Shown one piece after another: positions 46,711-59,720 of a stretch of 64,000 nucleotides of DNA. The notes below the pieces were generated by a model that saw only the letters and a list, made by a program, of their open reading frames with translations, had not been told where the DNA came from and ran no database searches. The stretch lies in NCBI GenBank assembly GCA_032871835.1, contig CM065296.1, positions 9,682,001 through 9,746,000 on the forward strand. The letters run 5' to 3'. The translations under genes and the position numbers were made by a program. Numbering within the stretch: position 1 is the stretch's first letter; each line of letters opens with the position of its first letter. Source of the stretch: Dipteronia dyeriana. Lineage: Eukaryota > Streptophyta > Magnoliopsida > Sapindales > Sapindaceae.

Positions 46711-48249
46711 ATGTTCAATAGAGTTAGAGAAAAAAGTCATAGGATTGGTCTATTTTTGTTGATAGATAAAAAAAAAGTTTACAAATATTCTACCCAACAT
46801 ATAATTAATAAACAATTTAATAATAATCATGAAATTAAAGAACAACAAAAATATATAAACAATCTATATAACCGACCACTTCATTCCATGATAACAGTTA
46901 ACCACAATATAAAAAAAATATTAGTTTTAAACCTATAAAGTGGTTCTCTCGTAATGATCCCTTATTTTAATTTCGGTAAGAACCACCATGAAATTACATC
47001 CATTTTTATGAATTTTGATCTGTTTTTTTTTTTGTGAAAGATATTTTCAATGAAATCTATCTACGAATAAAATTTGAGAATTTTTCAAACACCACAACTA
47101 TTTATCCCGATTTTGTTAAATATATAGACATCCAAAAAATGGTGAAATATAGGAAAATTCAAGAAAAATAGTTGTACCAATCCTGCGTTGCAAGGGTTTT
47201 GTAAAAAAAAAAAAAATTATTGGATAATAAAATTTTGATAAAAACATAATTAAAATAGATTGTTTTCATGTTATGGTAAAATATTAAATCAAATTCACTC
47301 ATGTAAAATATTAAATACCATAAAATCATGTTATATAAAAAAAAGAATTTGTTTCGAAGTAATAAATCTTAACTACTTACAAAGCATAAGTATGATTATT
47401 GAAATGACAATTATTTCCATAACCACAACAATGTACTAAGGTAAAATAAACAATTCGGTTCACTTAGGCGATCCAGACAAAAAATTGATTGAACAATTCC
47501 ACCAATTTCTTGATTATCATGAATTTATCAAAATCAATTTAAGAAATTTCAATAAATCAACCAAAAATGAAAGCTTGCAAAATGAATGATATTTAATTTA
47601 AATTTATAGATATTATATTGATTAATGGAAATTTTAAATTTGAAAAGATCATCAGACTAATATTAAATTTTAGAACAAATTTGAGAATTTAATGAAATCA
47701 ATGACAATGCATCTTTGATATTAAAAGAAGAGAGTTTTAAAATATCTATAAATTTAAAACACACAACATGAATAAAAACAATACATCTTTGATATCACAT
47801 ACAACTTTTGTGTCATGTTTAACAGATTAAGTAGTAATACAAAATCCAATATGATATCTGAGGTTTTATAGAAAGGAAATTGAGGTTATTAAATCCTTGT
47901 ATCTTTGGTCCCTAAAGAAACCGTTGAATTCTAAAACAATGTCATGAGGTACTAATAAGTTTTTTTGTATTTATGTATTCGAAGTTCAAATGCCTAATAA
48001 TTCCACTTTTTTTTTTAGAAAAAAAAAATACATCCAAGTAGCTTAACAATTTTAAAATCAATTACTGTATATCAAAGGCTTCGTATTGATAATGTAAAAT
48101 AATTCTTGTGTTTTTCATAACTTTCATACTTATGAAAATAATTAATTTAAAAAGTATACAAATATATTGTTTTTGATAAAATTAGACTAACCTAGAGGGA
48201 AAAAGTATCACAAACGATTATATACTGAAAAACCCTTAGACAATATCCA
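46711..48249. other. AT-rich stretch, no gene recognised
   Basis: Holds GTTGTACCAATCCTGCGTTG near 47170, similar to the Helitron-like word at 35772, and poly-A tracts. Reading frames are short and biased to Lys/Asn/Ile as expected of AT-rich DNA. Confidence 0.5.
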
Positions 48250-51200
48250 TCTATATTATAAAAAGAATAAAATGAAAAGTAACAAAAACCAGAAAAGTTC
48301 AAAAACAATGGAAACAATCAAAAAAAAAAAACATTGGCATGCAGGCCATAAAAACAGAAACAAAAAACATCAAGGAAAACGAAAAGACTTCCGATCCATG
48401 CAATCATTGTCAACCAATAAACAGAAGAAACACAGGGTGTTTATCCATCACGAATCGACCTCAAACCCCAAAGCATGCTTAGAAAGAGCATCTGCAATAT
48501 GATTCCCCTCCCTAAAGATATGAGAAACCTGAAATCTATTTTTGGTATCTGATAGATACAGCGCTGCCAAGCCTACCGAATCCTCCAAGGAACCTGCTCG
48601 GAGCAAGAGAAGAGCAGCGGAACCACATAAGAAGAATCACTCTTAAGCCAGATCCAATGTCACCCATTCTGCCAAGCAAAATCAATGGCCATCGAAGCTA
48701 CAAGAAGTTCAGCCACAAACGCAAACACATAATCAAGAGGAACAACAAAATAACCTTTTACAAAAGCTCTACAATTACGGAAGACACCCCCACAACCCCT
48801 AGCACCTGGAGAACTCAGGGCGGCACCATCAGTATTAACTTTAGTCTAACCAGGAGCTGGAGGTGACCAAATCACACATATGATAATAGGGGCCCTAGCC
48901 GGACGGCCACGAAGATCAAACCGATGAAGAATCAAAAGATCATCAACACAATTGCGCATACACCTAATCTCTAGCCGGTTAGCGCCAAACACCGCACGTC
49001 AAACCAAAGACAAAGCAGATTTGAAATCCATAACCTTACTCTTAAAAATCCACTGGTTACGGGCGAGCCATACACTTCAAACCATGGCATGAATAGTTGT
49101 CTTCCATAAAACTGCATGATCGATAAACGAAACTGACATAGCAGAAATACGTTGTTGAACAGCTGAAAAAACTGCCTCCCAAATAGCAACCGCTAGGGGA
49201 GACCAAATGAAAAAATGATCAGATGACTCACTGCTAACCCCATAAACACTGCACGGGGAAGCTAAGTGTAACCCAACCTTAAACAAGCGATCCTTTGTGA
49301 GAAGCCAATTCAACAAAATACACCATGTCAAAGCTGACCGGGGGGGGGGGGATGGATAAAACGGCACCAAATATCTCTCCACCAAGGGACTTATGGAGAA
49401 TCACGAATCATACAGGAATGAGCCGACTTGCTAGAAAGCTGCCCATCCAAAGAATGAGCCTACACAAAAGAATCTACAACCGGAGACATAGCAATCCTAT
49501 TAACCCGAGAACAGAGATCTAGAAAACTGGCTCAAAAACTATCCTCTAGAACCCATCTATCCTTATAGATAAAATCAGAAACCATTGCCTTGAGATGGTA
49601 GCCAAGTAATCAGGAATTCCTAAAAGCTCAATAATGGGAACCTCCAACCAAATGTCGCACCGAAAATCTTGCTGAGAATTCTCACCAATGAGCCAAATGC
49701 CCTATTTGAGAAGAACTGAATAGTGAGAGCGGAAAGACGGCCAAATCGACGACGTGACATACCCCCATGAGATTTTTGAAGCTGTGTGAGATACCGCTCC
49801 CTCAATACCGAAAAAGAAAAACTCTCAGAGGTCATAAACTTCTAGGTGAGATTCTTTAAAAAATAATCATTCAGTAACCCAAGATCCTTTAAACCAAGAC
49901 CATCTTGAGAGTAAGGCTTACAACAACGATCCCAAGCAACCCAAATCAGTTTAGTCTCCTCACAAGAACATGTCCATAAAAAATTTCTCAACTTGCGATT
50001 AACCAACCACAGCAAATAAGAAGGCCATTTGTAGATCATGAAAAAATGCACAAAGGAGCCCTTAATGACTGACTTGATCAGAGTAGCGTGACTGGCCAAA
50101 GAAAGGACTTTCCCCTTCCACTTAGCAAACTTAGACAGGATTTTATCCGCGATAGACTTTAGCACAGACTTCTTAGGCTTTCCCAAAATAACGGTACCCC
50201 CATGTAAGATAAAGGCAACTGACCAATCTGCATACCAACCAATGATTGTAATTTACCAATCCGGAACGAGGAAACAAAAGATCCAAAATAGATAGACGAC
50301 TTACCCTAATTAATTAGGTGACCAGAAATGTTACCATAAACCTCAAAAGCCTTCATGATATTCTTCGAATTTCGAACCGTATCTCTGTAAAAAATCAAAA
50401 CAACATCTGCATAAAGCAAAAGAGTAGGAGCAGCAAATCCCCTCGAAGAAGAAATAGGCAATAACTGAGAGAAATCCACCATCCTCCACAAAAGCCTACT
50501 AAGGAAATCCTCCACAATACCAAATAAGAGACGGGATAAAAAGTCATCTTGACGAACCCCTCTAGAACAATGAAAATAACCCTCTGAGGACCCATTGATT
50601 ATCACCGAAAGCCTCGAAGATCTTAGGATACTGTCAATCCAATCCATAAAAACTGGAGAAAATCCAAAAGCTTGAAGAATTCTACGAAGAAAAGACCAAT
50701 CCAAAGTATCGAAAGCTTAATGGATACCTATCTTCATGGTCAAATTGTCTCTATAACACTTTTTATACAATACATTCACACAGTTAGAAGCTAAAGCAAT
50801 ATAGTCCTCACTGTGATTGTCCCGGATAAACCTAAATTGTTGAGAAGAGACAATCCTAGCTGTAATCTAAACTAACCGATCTGTCAAATTTTTGGAAGAG
50901 ATTTTGAACACAATCAGACGTAATTGGTCTACCGAAATTGAATCCTTCTGCTTTGGAAGAAGAAAAATGAAACTGGAGTTCAATCCTGGAAAAATAGCAC
51001 CTGCACAAAAAAAGTTATGAACTACAAGAACCACATCACTACCGACCACCTCACAACAACGCTGATAGCACCCTTCAGAAAAGTTGTCTGGTCCAGAGCA
51101 AAGGCTGCATCCATAGTAAAAACCGCATCATGGATATCGTCATTCTAAGGAATGGTAATCAGAAAAGCATTTTCCACATCAATCTCCAAAGAAGGACTCA

Positions 51201-52195
51201 CATCCTCCACCACTGAGATATTTGTCTCAACCCGAGAAGGATTTGAAGAAAAGAGATTCGAATAAAAATCGATGATATGATCCCTGATAATCAAACGGTC
51301 ATCAGTAAACACCCAATTAATCGAAAGAAAAGACAAAGTATTTAGGTACTGCCTACGTCTGTCAAATACATGAAAGAAGGATAAATTACGGTCACCATCT
51401 TGTAACCACTTCACTCTTGATCGATCACGATAAAAACACTCATGTCTACGTAACAACACGCCAAGCTCATGGTGAACATGAGACTTGACCAAAAAAAGCT
51501 CCTCTGAAAAACCCAGATTAGACATCTGAAGCTGAAAAGACTGAAGTTCTGCCGATTTCCCAGAAATGTTAGAGTTTAGATCCCCGAAAACCTCCCAATT
51601 CCAAGTATTGAGAGAATTATTTAACCTCTTCAACTTGTTGATAACCACTTGAGGAGGTTTTCCCACAAAAGAGGAACTCCAAATACGACGAACTAAAGCC
51701 ACAAAATCTGGGTGATCCAACCACATGCTCTGAAACCGGAAAGGTCTAGGACTAACGTTCACAATATCCGACAACCGAATCACCAACGGAAAATGATCCA
51801 AAAATCTACGAGGGATAGCCACATAAGAAATGTCCCACCAACAAGAAATACAACCCTCAGAAACCAAAGCTCTATATAACCTCTTCTCAACTCTAGTATG
51901 TGGATAATGACCTCTAACCCAAGTGAAACGAGCACCATGAGAACCAAAACCAATCAAATCATAATCCTCAATAAGAGACCTGAAATCCTCACAAGAGCTA
52001 CAATATGGAGAATGAAGGTCTAAAGACATATGAGCTTCCAAAATCGTGCTAAAATCACCCACAACTAACCAAGAGGAATATACCAAACTAACCAAGTCCC
52101 GAAGAGACTGCTAAAGTGATCTTCGGACAACCACCGACGTACTCGCATAAACAAAAATGAAATAATACAACCGAGAGTTAATTGTGGTCGAAACA
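48250..52195 (-). mobile_element. 5'-truncated L1-type LINE
   Basis: Reads from endonuclease to RNase H on the minus strand and lacks LTRs. It begins inside the endonuclease domain near 52195, the usual 5' truncation of LINEs. The 3' end is placed near 48250 where similarity to a C-terminal and 3' UTR runs out; no clear poly-A tail or target duplication was seen. Confidence 0.8.
48450..52195 (-). pseudogene. LINE ORF2: endonuclease, reverse transcriptase, zf-RVT, RNase H
   Basis: 52095-51145: endonuclease C-terminal half and linker (WLVVGDFSTIL, RFTWVRGHYPHTRVEKRL, RFLDHFPL; D-H near the catalytic H). About 51049-50867: RT start (VGSDVVLVVHNFF, FPGLNSSFIFLLPK). 50704-50306: RT core with CSRGVRQDDFLS and LLLYADVVLIF, where the Y-A-D-D active site reads Y-A-D-V. 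50186-49842: RT C-terminal (KSVIKGSFVHFFMIY). 49385-49077: zinc-knuckle-like zf-RVT (CSVYGVSSESSDHFF). About 48530-48450: RNase H end (SHIFREGNHIADALSKHALG). Many stops and frame changes. An 11-G run near 49339-49349 interrupts the zf-RVT part. Confidence 0.85.
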
Positions 52196-52257
52196 GTAAG
52201 TTGTTGCTTTGTCTTAAAGAATTGTAATAAAATTATATATATATATATAATTATGAA

Positions 52258-53491
52258 AGAGATTAAGAGCAGTTAAATTTAAATTAATGTAATAAATAAC
52301 TCCATTTCACTTTTATAATAAATTAAACAACCCTCCAATCCTATATCAATATAATATACAAATAAAAAGGTAATCAATAGCCTTAAAAAAAAACCAATCA
52401 AGAGGCAATCCGTAAATCACAAAAGCAATAGGTAATAAAAAAAAATATCTTAGTTAATGCGATAATGCATAAATTTTGTTAACCAATTCCCTAATTGATT
52501 TTTAAACAATTAATATTCATAATTGCAATTAAAGTGTCAATCCACATGCTTTGTTGATATATATATTGAAAAATAACTTAGTTACATTTATATAAAAAAG
52601 GAATTTTTCGAGTAAATTAGGGTGTATTTAGAGGTTTTATAATTATAATTATTTTTATATAAAAGCATTTATTCTAGAAAGACTTTTAGAAGTATTCAAT
52701 TCCTTTTTAAAACTCCGTGGAGGTTATTATCAAATCTAGTGATAAATTAATTTATTTTTCCACACTAATTTTCTAAGGGTATTCCATTTTTTTTAATATA
52801 CTCTTATATATATATATATATTTCACGTGTCCTATTATGAAGATGTAAACAACAGTGGAGTGATTTTTTTTATCGTACAAAAGAAATTATTTATTACCAA
52901 TTATAAAAATATTATGAGTGAATTTCATATAATTAGGAAAAAAAATAGATTGAATTGAAAGCAATAATTAATGTTTTTAATATCTTATCAATAATATTTG
53001 ATTAAAAATTATTATTATTATTATTTTATATATTATCATTAATATAATACTATCGATAGTATTTTTTTTAAATTGCTACTAATTACTTATAAAATGGATT
53101 ACCATTAATTTGGTATTTACGATTAATATTTTAATTTGTTTTAGAAAATATATGTTGATTATCATTTACCGTATAATTTTTTACTAAGGAGATAGAGAGC
53201 AGTCAAATTTCAATTAATGTAATAAATAATTTTCATTTCATTTATATAATAAATTAAACAACCCTCCAATTTTATATCAATATAATATGCAAATATAAAG
53301 ACAATGAAGAGGCTAAGAATAAAACAATCAAGAGGTAATCCGTAAATCACAAAATCACTAGATAATCAAGAGAATGTATAAATTTTGTTAACCAATTCCA
53401 TAATTGATTTTTAAATAATTAATATTCATAACTACAATAAAAGTGTCAATTCACATGTTTTGTTAATATATATAGAAATAAATACATTTAG

Positions 53492-53530
<39 letters not shown>

Positions 53531-54239
53531 TGATTTGTTTCGTAAAATATTTAGATAACATTTATATAAAAAGTTATTTTTCGAGTAAATTGATATATAT
53601 TTAGAGGTTTTATAATAATTATTTTTTATATAAAAACATCTATTCTATAAATACTTGTAGAAATGTTCAGTTTTTTAAAAAAACTCCAGAGAAATTATTG
53701 TCAGCCTAATGATAAATTAATTTATTTTTTCTTTTTTTAAGGACATTTTTGTTAATAAACTCACGTATATATATTTTTTCATGCGTCCTGTTAGGGTACG
53801 TTTAGTACGCGGGACATGACAGAACAACGTGAGATAGTTTGTTCTTATCTCACGTTTGATGTGTCCTTAGCATGGGACAATACGAGACAAGGTGGGATAA
53901 AAATCATAAAAATTGTCTCACCCAAGACTATGACAACTTGTCCCGTGACATGGGATAAATGTTAGAAAGACCAATTTACCCTTTAAATTTTCAAACATGT
54001 CCAATAAATTATATAATATAATATATGTAATATATATAGAATAATTCTCATATCAGGAACGTCAGGACTTAATTATATCAGGATCTTCAACCACAACCAC
54101 AACCACTTATTCACAGTGGGTCCCACAACTCCAAATTAATAAATACTCACACTCATACTCAATGTGTGGTTGTGGTTACATGTTCTTACTTCTTATATCA
54201 GAACCGTCCTTACTAGATAACCATTATATATATATATAC

Positions 54240-54289
<50 letters not shown>

Positions 54290-55030
54290 TTCATATATAT
54301 AATAATTATAATGTTTATTATATCATATATATATATATATATATATTATACATTATATAATAAAAATATTATATTTTCTATATATGCTTATATATAATAC
54401 ATGTAATATTTTTATATTAATATATAATAATATCAAATAATATATATATATATATATATATATTATAGATCATTATATATAATATTATTTATTATTATTA
54501 TATATTAATATATAATATTATAGTCTATGTTGTTATATATATAAGAGGGGTATTGTAGTCATTTGAACCTCTTGTTCCGTCTTGTTCCAGCTATACCAAA
54601 CGCATAACCATGCCTTCGAAGCACAATATAGAACAACATGTCCTGTCAAATCCAGTCAAATCAAATCTCAAATTGTCATGTCTTATCTCCATGCCAAACG
54701 CACCCTTATGGAGATGTAAATAGTAGTAATTTTTTTTATTATACAAAAAATATTTATTATCATTTATAAAAAAATATTATGAGTGAATTTCATATATTTA
54801 GGAAAAGAATCAATTGAATTGAAAGCAATAGTTAATGTTTTTAATATCTTATCATTAATATTTGATTAAAAATTATTATTTTATATTATCATTAATATTG
54901 TACTATTGATAGATTTTTAAAATTTACCACTAATTCCATATAAAATGGATTACCATTAATTTGGTATTTACAATAGATATTTTAATTTGTTTTGAAAAAT
55001 ATGTGTTGATTATCATTTATAGTATAAGAA
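52258..55030. repeat. Tandem duplication of ~0.93 kb; second copy interrupted
   Basis: Copy A about 52258-53187, copy B about 53188-53793 plus 54706-55030. Shared words in order include CAACCCTCCAAT, TTTTGTTAACCAATTCC, TTTCGAGTAAATT and ATGGATTACCATTAATTTGG. The copies differ by many small changes. Copy B holds the Harbinger element; copy A is the empty site. Copy B also has an (ATT)n run near 53490-53525. Nature of the duplicated sequence unknown; no reading frame. Confidence 0.8.
53794..54705. mobile_element. Non-autonomous PIF/Harbinger element
   Basis: Left end GGGTACGTTTAGTACG, right end ...GCCAAACGCACCC (inverse GGGTGCGTTTGGC), the plant Harbinger terminal style. TTA flanks both sides (53791-53793, 54706-54708), the Harbinger 3-bp target. 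Copy A of the surrounding duplication reads CCTATTATGAAGATG where copy B is split, so the empty site is visible in the same window. Interior is AT-rich with (TA)n runs at about 54247-54288 and 54318-54346; a CCACAACCACAACCAC segment and its inverse (GTGTGGTTGTGGTT) lie at 54090-54180. No transposase. Confidence 0.85.
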
Positions 55031-56477
55031 TAATTAAAATTCTTGGAAATAATCAGAATGTATTTAATGCATATTTAATACATTCTAAAAAACCAAAAAG
55101 AAAAGAAAACAAAAAGGTTAAAAATAGATAGAAAAAAAAAACTATATAAAAAAATATGTGTACACTTCCTTTAAAAAAAAATCCGAGTATTGGATACCCG
55201 GAATCCAGGTAGATACAATTTGTTTTTTTTTTTTTAAAAAAAAAGAGGTAATACATTGCTAGACTTAGAACCAAAGACTATAACCCTAATATTTATCTCG
55301 TAGTAGTAGTCTGTCTATTGAATCCATCATCTATAAGTACTGATCACTTTACAAATCTCAACCGGTCCGTTGATTTTCTGCATTAGTGGTGATAAGCGGG
55401 ATGTCATACTTACCGGAGGATTGCATAGCAAACAACAACTAATTGAAAATCCAAATTCTCCGTAGTTAAATTCTCATTTTCAAGTTTTGTGAACTAAAAC
55501 AAACATAATCAAGATATCAAAATATGTCACAAAAATAATCAATCCAAAATTACATTTTTAACTACTAAAATGTTTCCTCGAAGAAAAAATAATAATAAAC
55601 AAAATATAAGAAAATGATACATGAGAATGATGTATGGCTTTTTGCAAGAGGCATTTGGCAATAATCATAACAAAAAAAAAACAACCAAATATTAAAAAAA
55701 AAATCTATAGAAATTACTCTCACCTCATATTGCAATCCCATACCCTACCGTTTTGGTGTTTTGAGTTTATATGTGAAGAAGAGTCATTGGAATGAGATAG
55801 AAAAAATATGAGATTTTTGGTGGTTTTTATAGGGAAAATTAAGGAAGGTGAGAACGATTTTGGTTATTATAATTATGTGATTTAATTGAATAAACTTAAA
55901 GTCTGATCTAAAGAAGAATATGATTGGGTTTTGATGTTTTATTATTGATCATAATAATAACTGAATATATTTTTTAAGAATTTAAATAATTGAATTATTG
56001 TTTTTATTAATTGTTATCTTGTTTTGTTGTGAATGATTTAAAAAGATGATATAGGAAGAATTTAAATAATTGTTATATTGTCCCATAATTGTAATCAAAT
56101 TGTCTATTTATATTGTCCTATTGATATATATATATATTGATTTTCCTATCGGTGCGTACTGATATAACTTATATCAGTGCATTGTATGTGAACCATTGAT
56201 TATAGTAAATTTTGATAAGTACATACACTTTGAATCAAAGTATGTAAATCTAATGGTTCATATCCGACGCACTGACGAATTTATATCGGTGTGACTTGAA
56301 AATATATATATATGGATTCATTTACATTTTAAAAAAAAAAGAAACAAAAAAATAAATTGCAATACAATGTCTATTCATTTTGCCATATATATATATGGAA
56401 AGAGATTAATACATGATATGATATGGATCTATGATATATGATTATTATTATATATTATATTATATATACTTTTATAG
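55031..56477. other. AT-rich stretch, no gene recognised
   Basis: Short frames only. 56150-56300 holds two related words (CTGATATAACTTATATCAGTG and GACGAATTTATATCGGTGTG) in loosely inverted arrangement, possibly a small MITE. Confidence 0.45.
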
Positions 56478-56603
56478 GGTGGACCTCTGAGGTGGACCAA
56501 ACTTTTGAAGAATTAAAAAGGGCCATGACATCTGGACCCGTATTGACTCTTACGGATTTTTCACAACCGTTTATAGTAGAATGTGATGCCTCCAGCATGG
56601 GAA
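56478..56603 (+). pseudogene. Orphan Ty3/gypsy RT-RNase H fragment
   Basis: WTSEVDQTFEELKRAMTSGP and FSQPFIVECDASSMG are the RT/RNase H boundary of Ty3/gypsy elements: W-x-x-E-x-x-x-x-F-x-x-L-K, then V-x-x-D-A-S-x-x-G. Similarity starts sharply at GGGTGGACC and ends after GGGAATG. No other part of an element lies nearby, so 126 bases were captured or left in an AT-rich array. Confidence 0.75.
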
Positions 56604-56659
56604 TGTTGACCTTGGTAAATGCGGTCCAAATATGGCGTCTATATCTTTAAGGAGCTAAA

Positions 56660-56880
56660 TTAATTGTCCGGAAATCAAAAATGTTATTATTATTATTATT
56701 ATTATTATTTTATATTATATACCATAAAATATATAAATTACTTTTATATTATATATAACAATTTCGATTGTCATGGTATATTAAAAAAATTGAAAAAAAT
56801 TGAAAAATTAAAAAATTAAAAATTTAATAACATTTGTGATTGGCATGTGTCGTAACCAAATCGAAAGTAGAAAAAAATTC

Positions 56881-56920
<40 letters not shown>

Positions 56921-57289
56921 GGTTTACGATTGTCATTATATATGATATATTAAAATGAAAATTAAAAAAAAATTAAGAACATTTATAGTTATCACGTGTT
57001 ACGACCATATCAAAAGTAAAAAATGGGTCTATTATTATTATTATTATTATATATGATATGATTACATATGATGTATAATATATTAAAAAAAACATTTTTA
57101 ATTACCACATATCACAACGGTATCAAAAGTATAAAAAACAATTATTATTATTTTATTATATATATTATATGATATACGGTTTTATTATTATTTTATAAGT
57201 ATTAATTAAGACACCACATATCGGCTTTTACAAATATTTATTAATTTAACACACGGTGGTTTTTAGTTCAAAAAAATCGTTATTTTAAG

Positions 57290-57330
<41 letters not shown>

Positions 57331-57350
57331 GATAATATGATTATTAATAA
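56660..57350. repeat. Second AT-rich array with CACGTGTTACGACC-type words
   Basis: Units such as TGGCATGTGTCGTAACCAAA (56840), TATCACGTGTTACGACCATA (56993) and CACATATCACAACGGTATCA (57105) alternate with (ATT)n and (TA)n tracts. Related to 45200-46710. Confidence 0.5.
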
Positions 57351-57574
57351 CATTAAATAGATGTTCACTCCTCCTTATTTACTTATGAGAAGTGTGACTA
57401 TTTTTATAATACGATAATATGATACGATTATATTCCTATACTCATAGAATGAGTGCACATTACTTCATTCTCCTTTCTTCTTCAAATTGAAATGCTTTCT
57501 TTCTACAGTCATCAACCGTATATATATATTTTTCTCAAATTCTCACTCCGCCACATTGTCACAAACAAACATCA

Positions 57575-57982
57575 ATGGCATCCAACAACTTGGACATAAT
57601 CCTCGTCGCCTTCCTTCATCGCCTGCATTCTTCTTCTGCTTGTCTTCCTCATCTTGATTGCCATGTTACTGTCCATCTTTATCATAGTCTTCTCCATTGT
57701 TGCACTTTACTGTATGCCGCTAATCTTCAACTAGGCTTCGTTCTGATTCTCTGCACCCTACTGCATCACGCCATTGTTGTCGTCTCTTCCATCCGGCCAT
57801 GGCTCCAACGCACCGTCTCCGGATTCAAAGCAACGGCTCGACATGTTATGAGTCACTTCGATGCTTTACCGCTTGTCAACACTCGACGTTTTTATGAAAT
57901 TCTTCAATTTACATTCTTATTATTAATTAAAATACATGAGAATGATGGGTTTGATTATTTTCTAGTTATTGTATCAATTTGA
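57575..57982 (+). pseudogene. Uncertain gene fragment with hydrophobic segment
   Basis: Non-repetitive, less AT-rich than its surroundings, with a plausible leader (TATATATATTT near 57520, ATG in TCAATGGCATCC). Frame 1 starts MASNNLDIILVAF and stays open for 135 codons, but from about 57610 the next frame reads IACILLLLVFLILIAMLLSI, a strong membrane segment, then stops. That suggests one frame change in a small membrane-anchored protein. Later, RPWLQRTVSGF and HFDALPLV in frame 1 are loosely like the region before a RING-H2 domain of ATL proteins, but no RING is present. Function not assigned. Confidence 0.3.
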
Positions 57983-58312
57983 AAGAAAAAAAAGGGGATA
58001 AGATGCATAATCAAAATAATGTATCAATCACAATGAAAGAAATTTATTTATATTTTTAAAATTCAATGAAATATATTACTTTTTTTTATAATATTTATTA
58101 ATCCGAGACCGGATAGTTTTTTTTGAATGAATTATATTACTATCTTACGAAAAATAACGTTTATGAAATATTTAAGAAGTCATACATTTAATGGTAAATT
58201 ACTCTTCATCCATGTCAGATTATATATATATAAAGGATTCAAATCAGTTGTTCAAAAATCCTATTTCAATTTATGTATAACCAATCAAATTGGAACACGT
58301 GTCTATATTTAA
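57983..58312. other. AT-rich stretch, nothing recognised
   Basis: No repeats or frames that I can support between the fragment above and the Mutator-like element. Confidence 0.5.
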
Positions 58313-58321
58313 TTATTATTT

Positions 58322-59239
58322 GAGTGGTACTATTGACACCCTCACTACTGAACTATTTATGCTCCAAGTTCTATAATTTTAATTTAATTATATAAAATGT
58401 AATGGTTTTATTAAATTTTGTAATTTATTTCCTGGATTACCCTTTTACATATTTTCAAACTTAATACACCACATATATTTTCTAAAAATAAAAATTACAC
58501 TTTTCTAATATTTATATACAGTTTTCTCACATCCATATTTGTTTTTTTATTATTATTATCATAGTGAAGCCATCCTTATTAGACGAGTTTTTTTTTGTAA
58601 TCGATTGAATTATTGGTGGTAGATTGTGAGTGTGATATTGATCGTTTCATGATTTTTTTTAACGATTGAATTAGGATTTCGGTATAGTTTCGTTCGTTAG
58701 AGATTAAGTTTTCTTGGTTGCGAATCTTGGTATGGATACAAATAATTGAATGTATAAAAACTCTGAAAGAAAATAAATCGAGAAAAAAAATAACAATCAT
58801 GGATCTGAAATTTGAAAAGAAAAAACAAAACAAACATGTGGAACAATAAAATGAAAAAAATACTAAACATGGGAAATATGAGATTGAGATATGAAAAAAA
58901 AATAGTGAACATTCAATGATTTAAAATAATCTATGTTATTTGGGTTTTGAAATAAGGAAAATGATACTAAACATGGAAAATATAAGATTGAGATTTGAAA
59001 AAAAAAAATATAAACCAAAATAGTAAACATTCCATGATTTGAAATAATATATATTATTAGGGTTTTGAAATAAGGGAAGTGAGAGTTTTATTAGTTTTAT
59101 TTTATACAATATTCTTTTTCATAAAAAATGTACGTCCATTTAATTAATTTGATATAGAAAAAAAAAATGAATACTAAATAATCTTAAAAATGGGGAGTTA
59201 ATAGTTCAGTAGTGTATGTATGTGTCAATAACACCACTC
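58322..59239. mobile_element. Non-autonomous Mutator-like element, perfect 9-bp target duplication
   Basis: Left end GAGTGGTACTATTGACACCC, right end inverse GAGTGGTGTTATTGACACAT; both continue with CACTACTGAACTATT after a short indel, giving a ~45-base inverted repeat. TTATTATTT flanks both sides exactly (58313-58321, 59240-59248). Nine-base duplications and G-starting long TIRs fit Mutator. No transposase in 0.92 kb. Confidence 0.85.
58861..59076. repeat. ~103-bp tandem duplication in the Mutator-like element
   Basis: TACTAAACATGGGAAATATG at 58861 and TACTAAACATGGAAAATATA at 58964 start two units that both run to GGGTTTTGAAATAAGG. Confidence 0.8.
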
Positions 59240-59248
59240 TTATTATTT

Positions 59249-59680
59249 TTCAACTTCTTTCATAAATATAAACACATAATCTAATTTGATTGGTTAGATA
59301 CAAATTAAGACATGAGTTTTGAACATCTTATTTGAGTCCCATGAAAAGAAAAACAAATGATTGAACCGTATTTTAACTTGGATATTTGGATGAACTTAAC
59401 GGTGATAATTTGTGCCAATTTCACTAAATTCATTTCCTGTTAATTAATGGATAGTTATTAACCTATTACACGTCATAATCATTGTTTCTTTAGGTATTCT
59501 TTTAATTCGAATAACTAACCTAGGAATCATTTGATGAAACCCTAAAAAAGACCGTAAAATTAGCTGTAGCTGTTTGAGAATGGATGTTCATATTAGTAAT
59601 ATATAATATATTTTTTACAACGTCAGTTTGATGTTAAATATACACGGTTACATTAATTCTTAATCTTACATTGTATCTCA

Positions 59681-59720
<40 letters not shown>

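Noticed and set aside
46711..46938. 75-codon frame in AT-rich DNA
   Set aside because: Lys/Asn/Ile-rich, no motif, surrounded by degenerate arrays.
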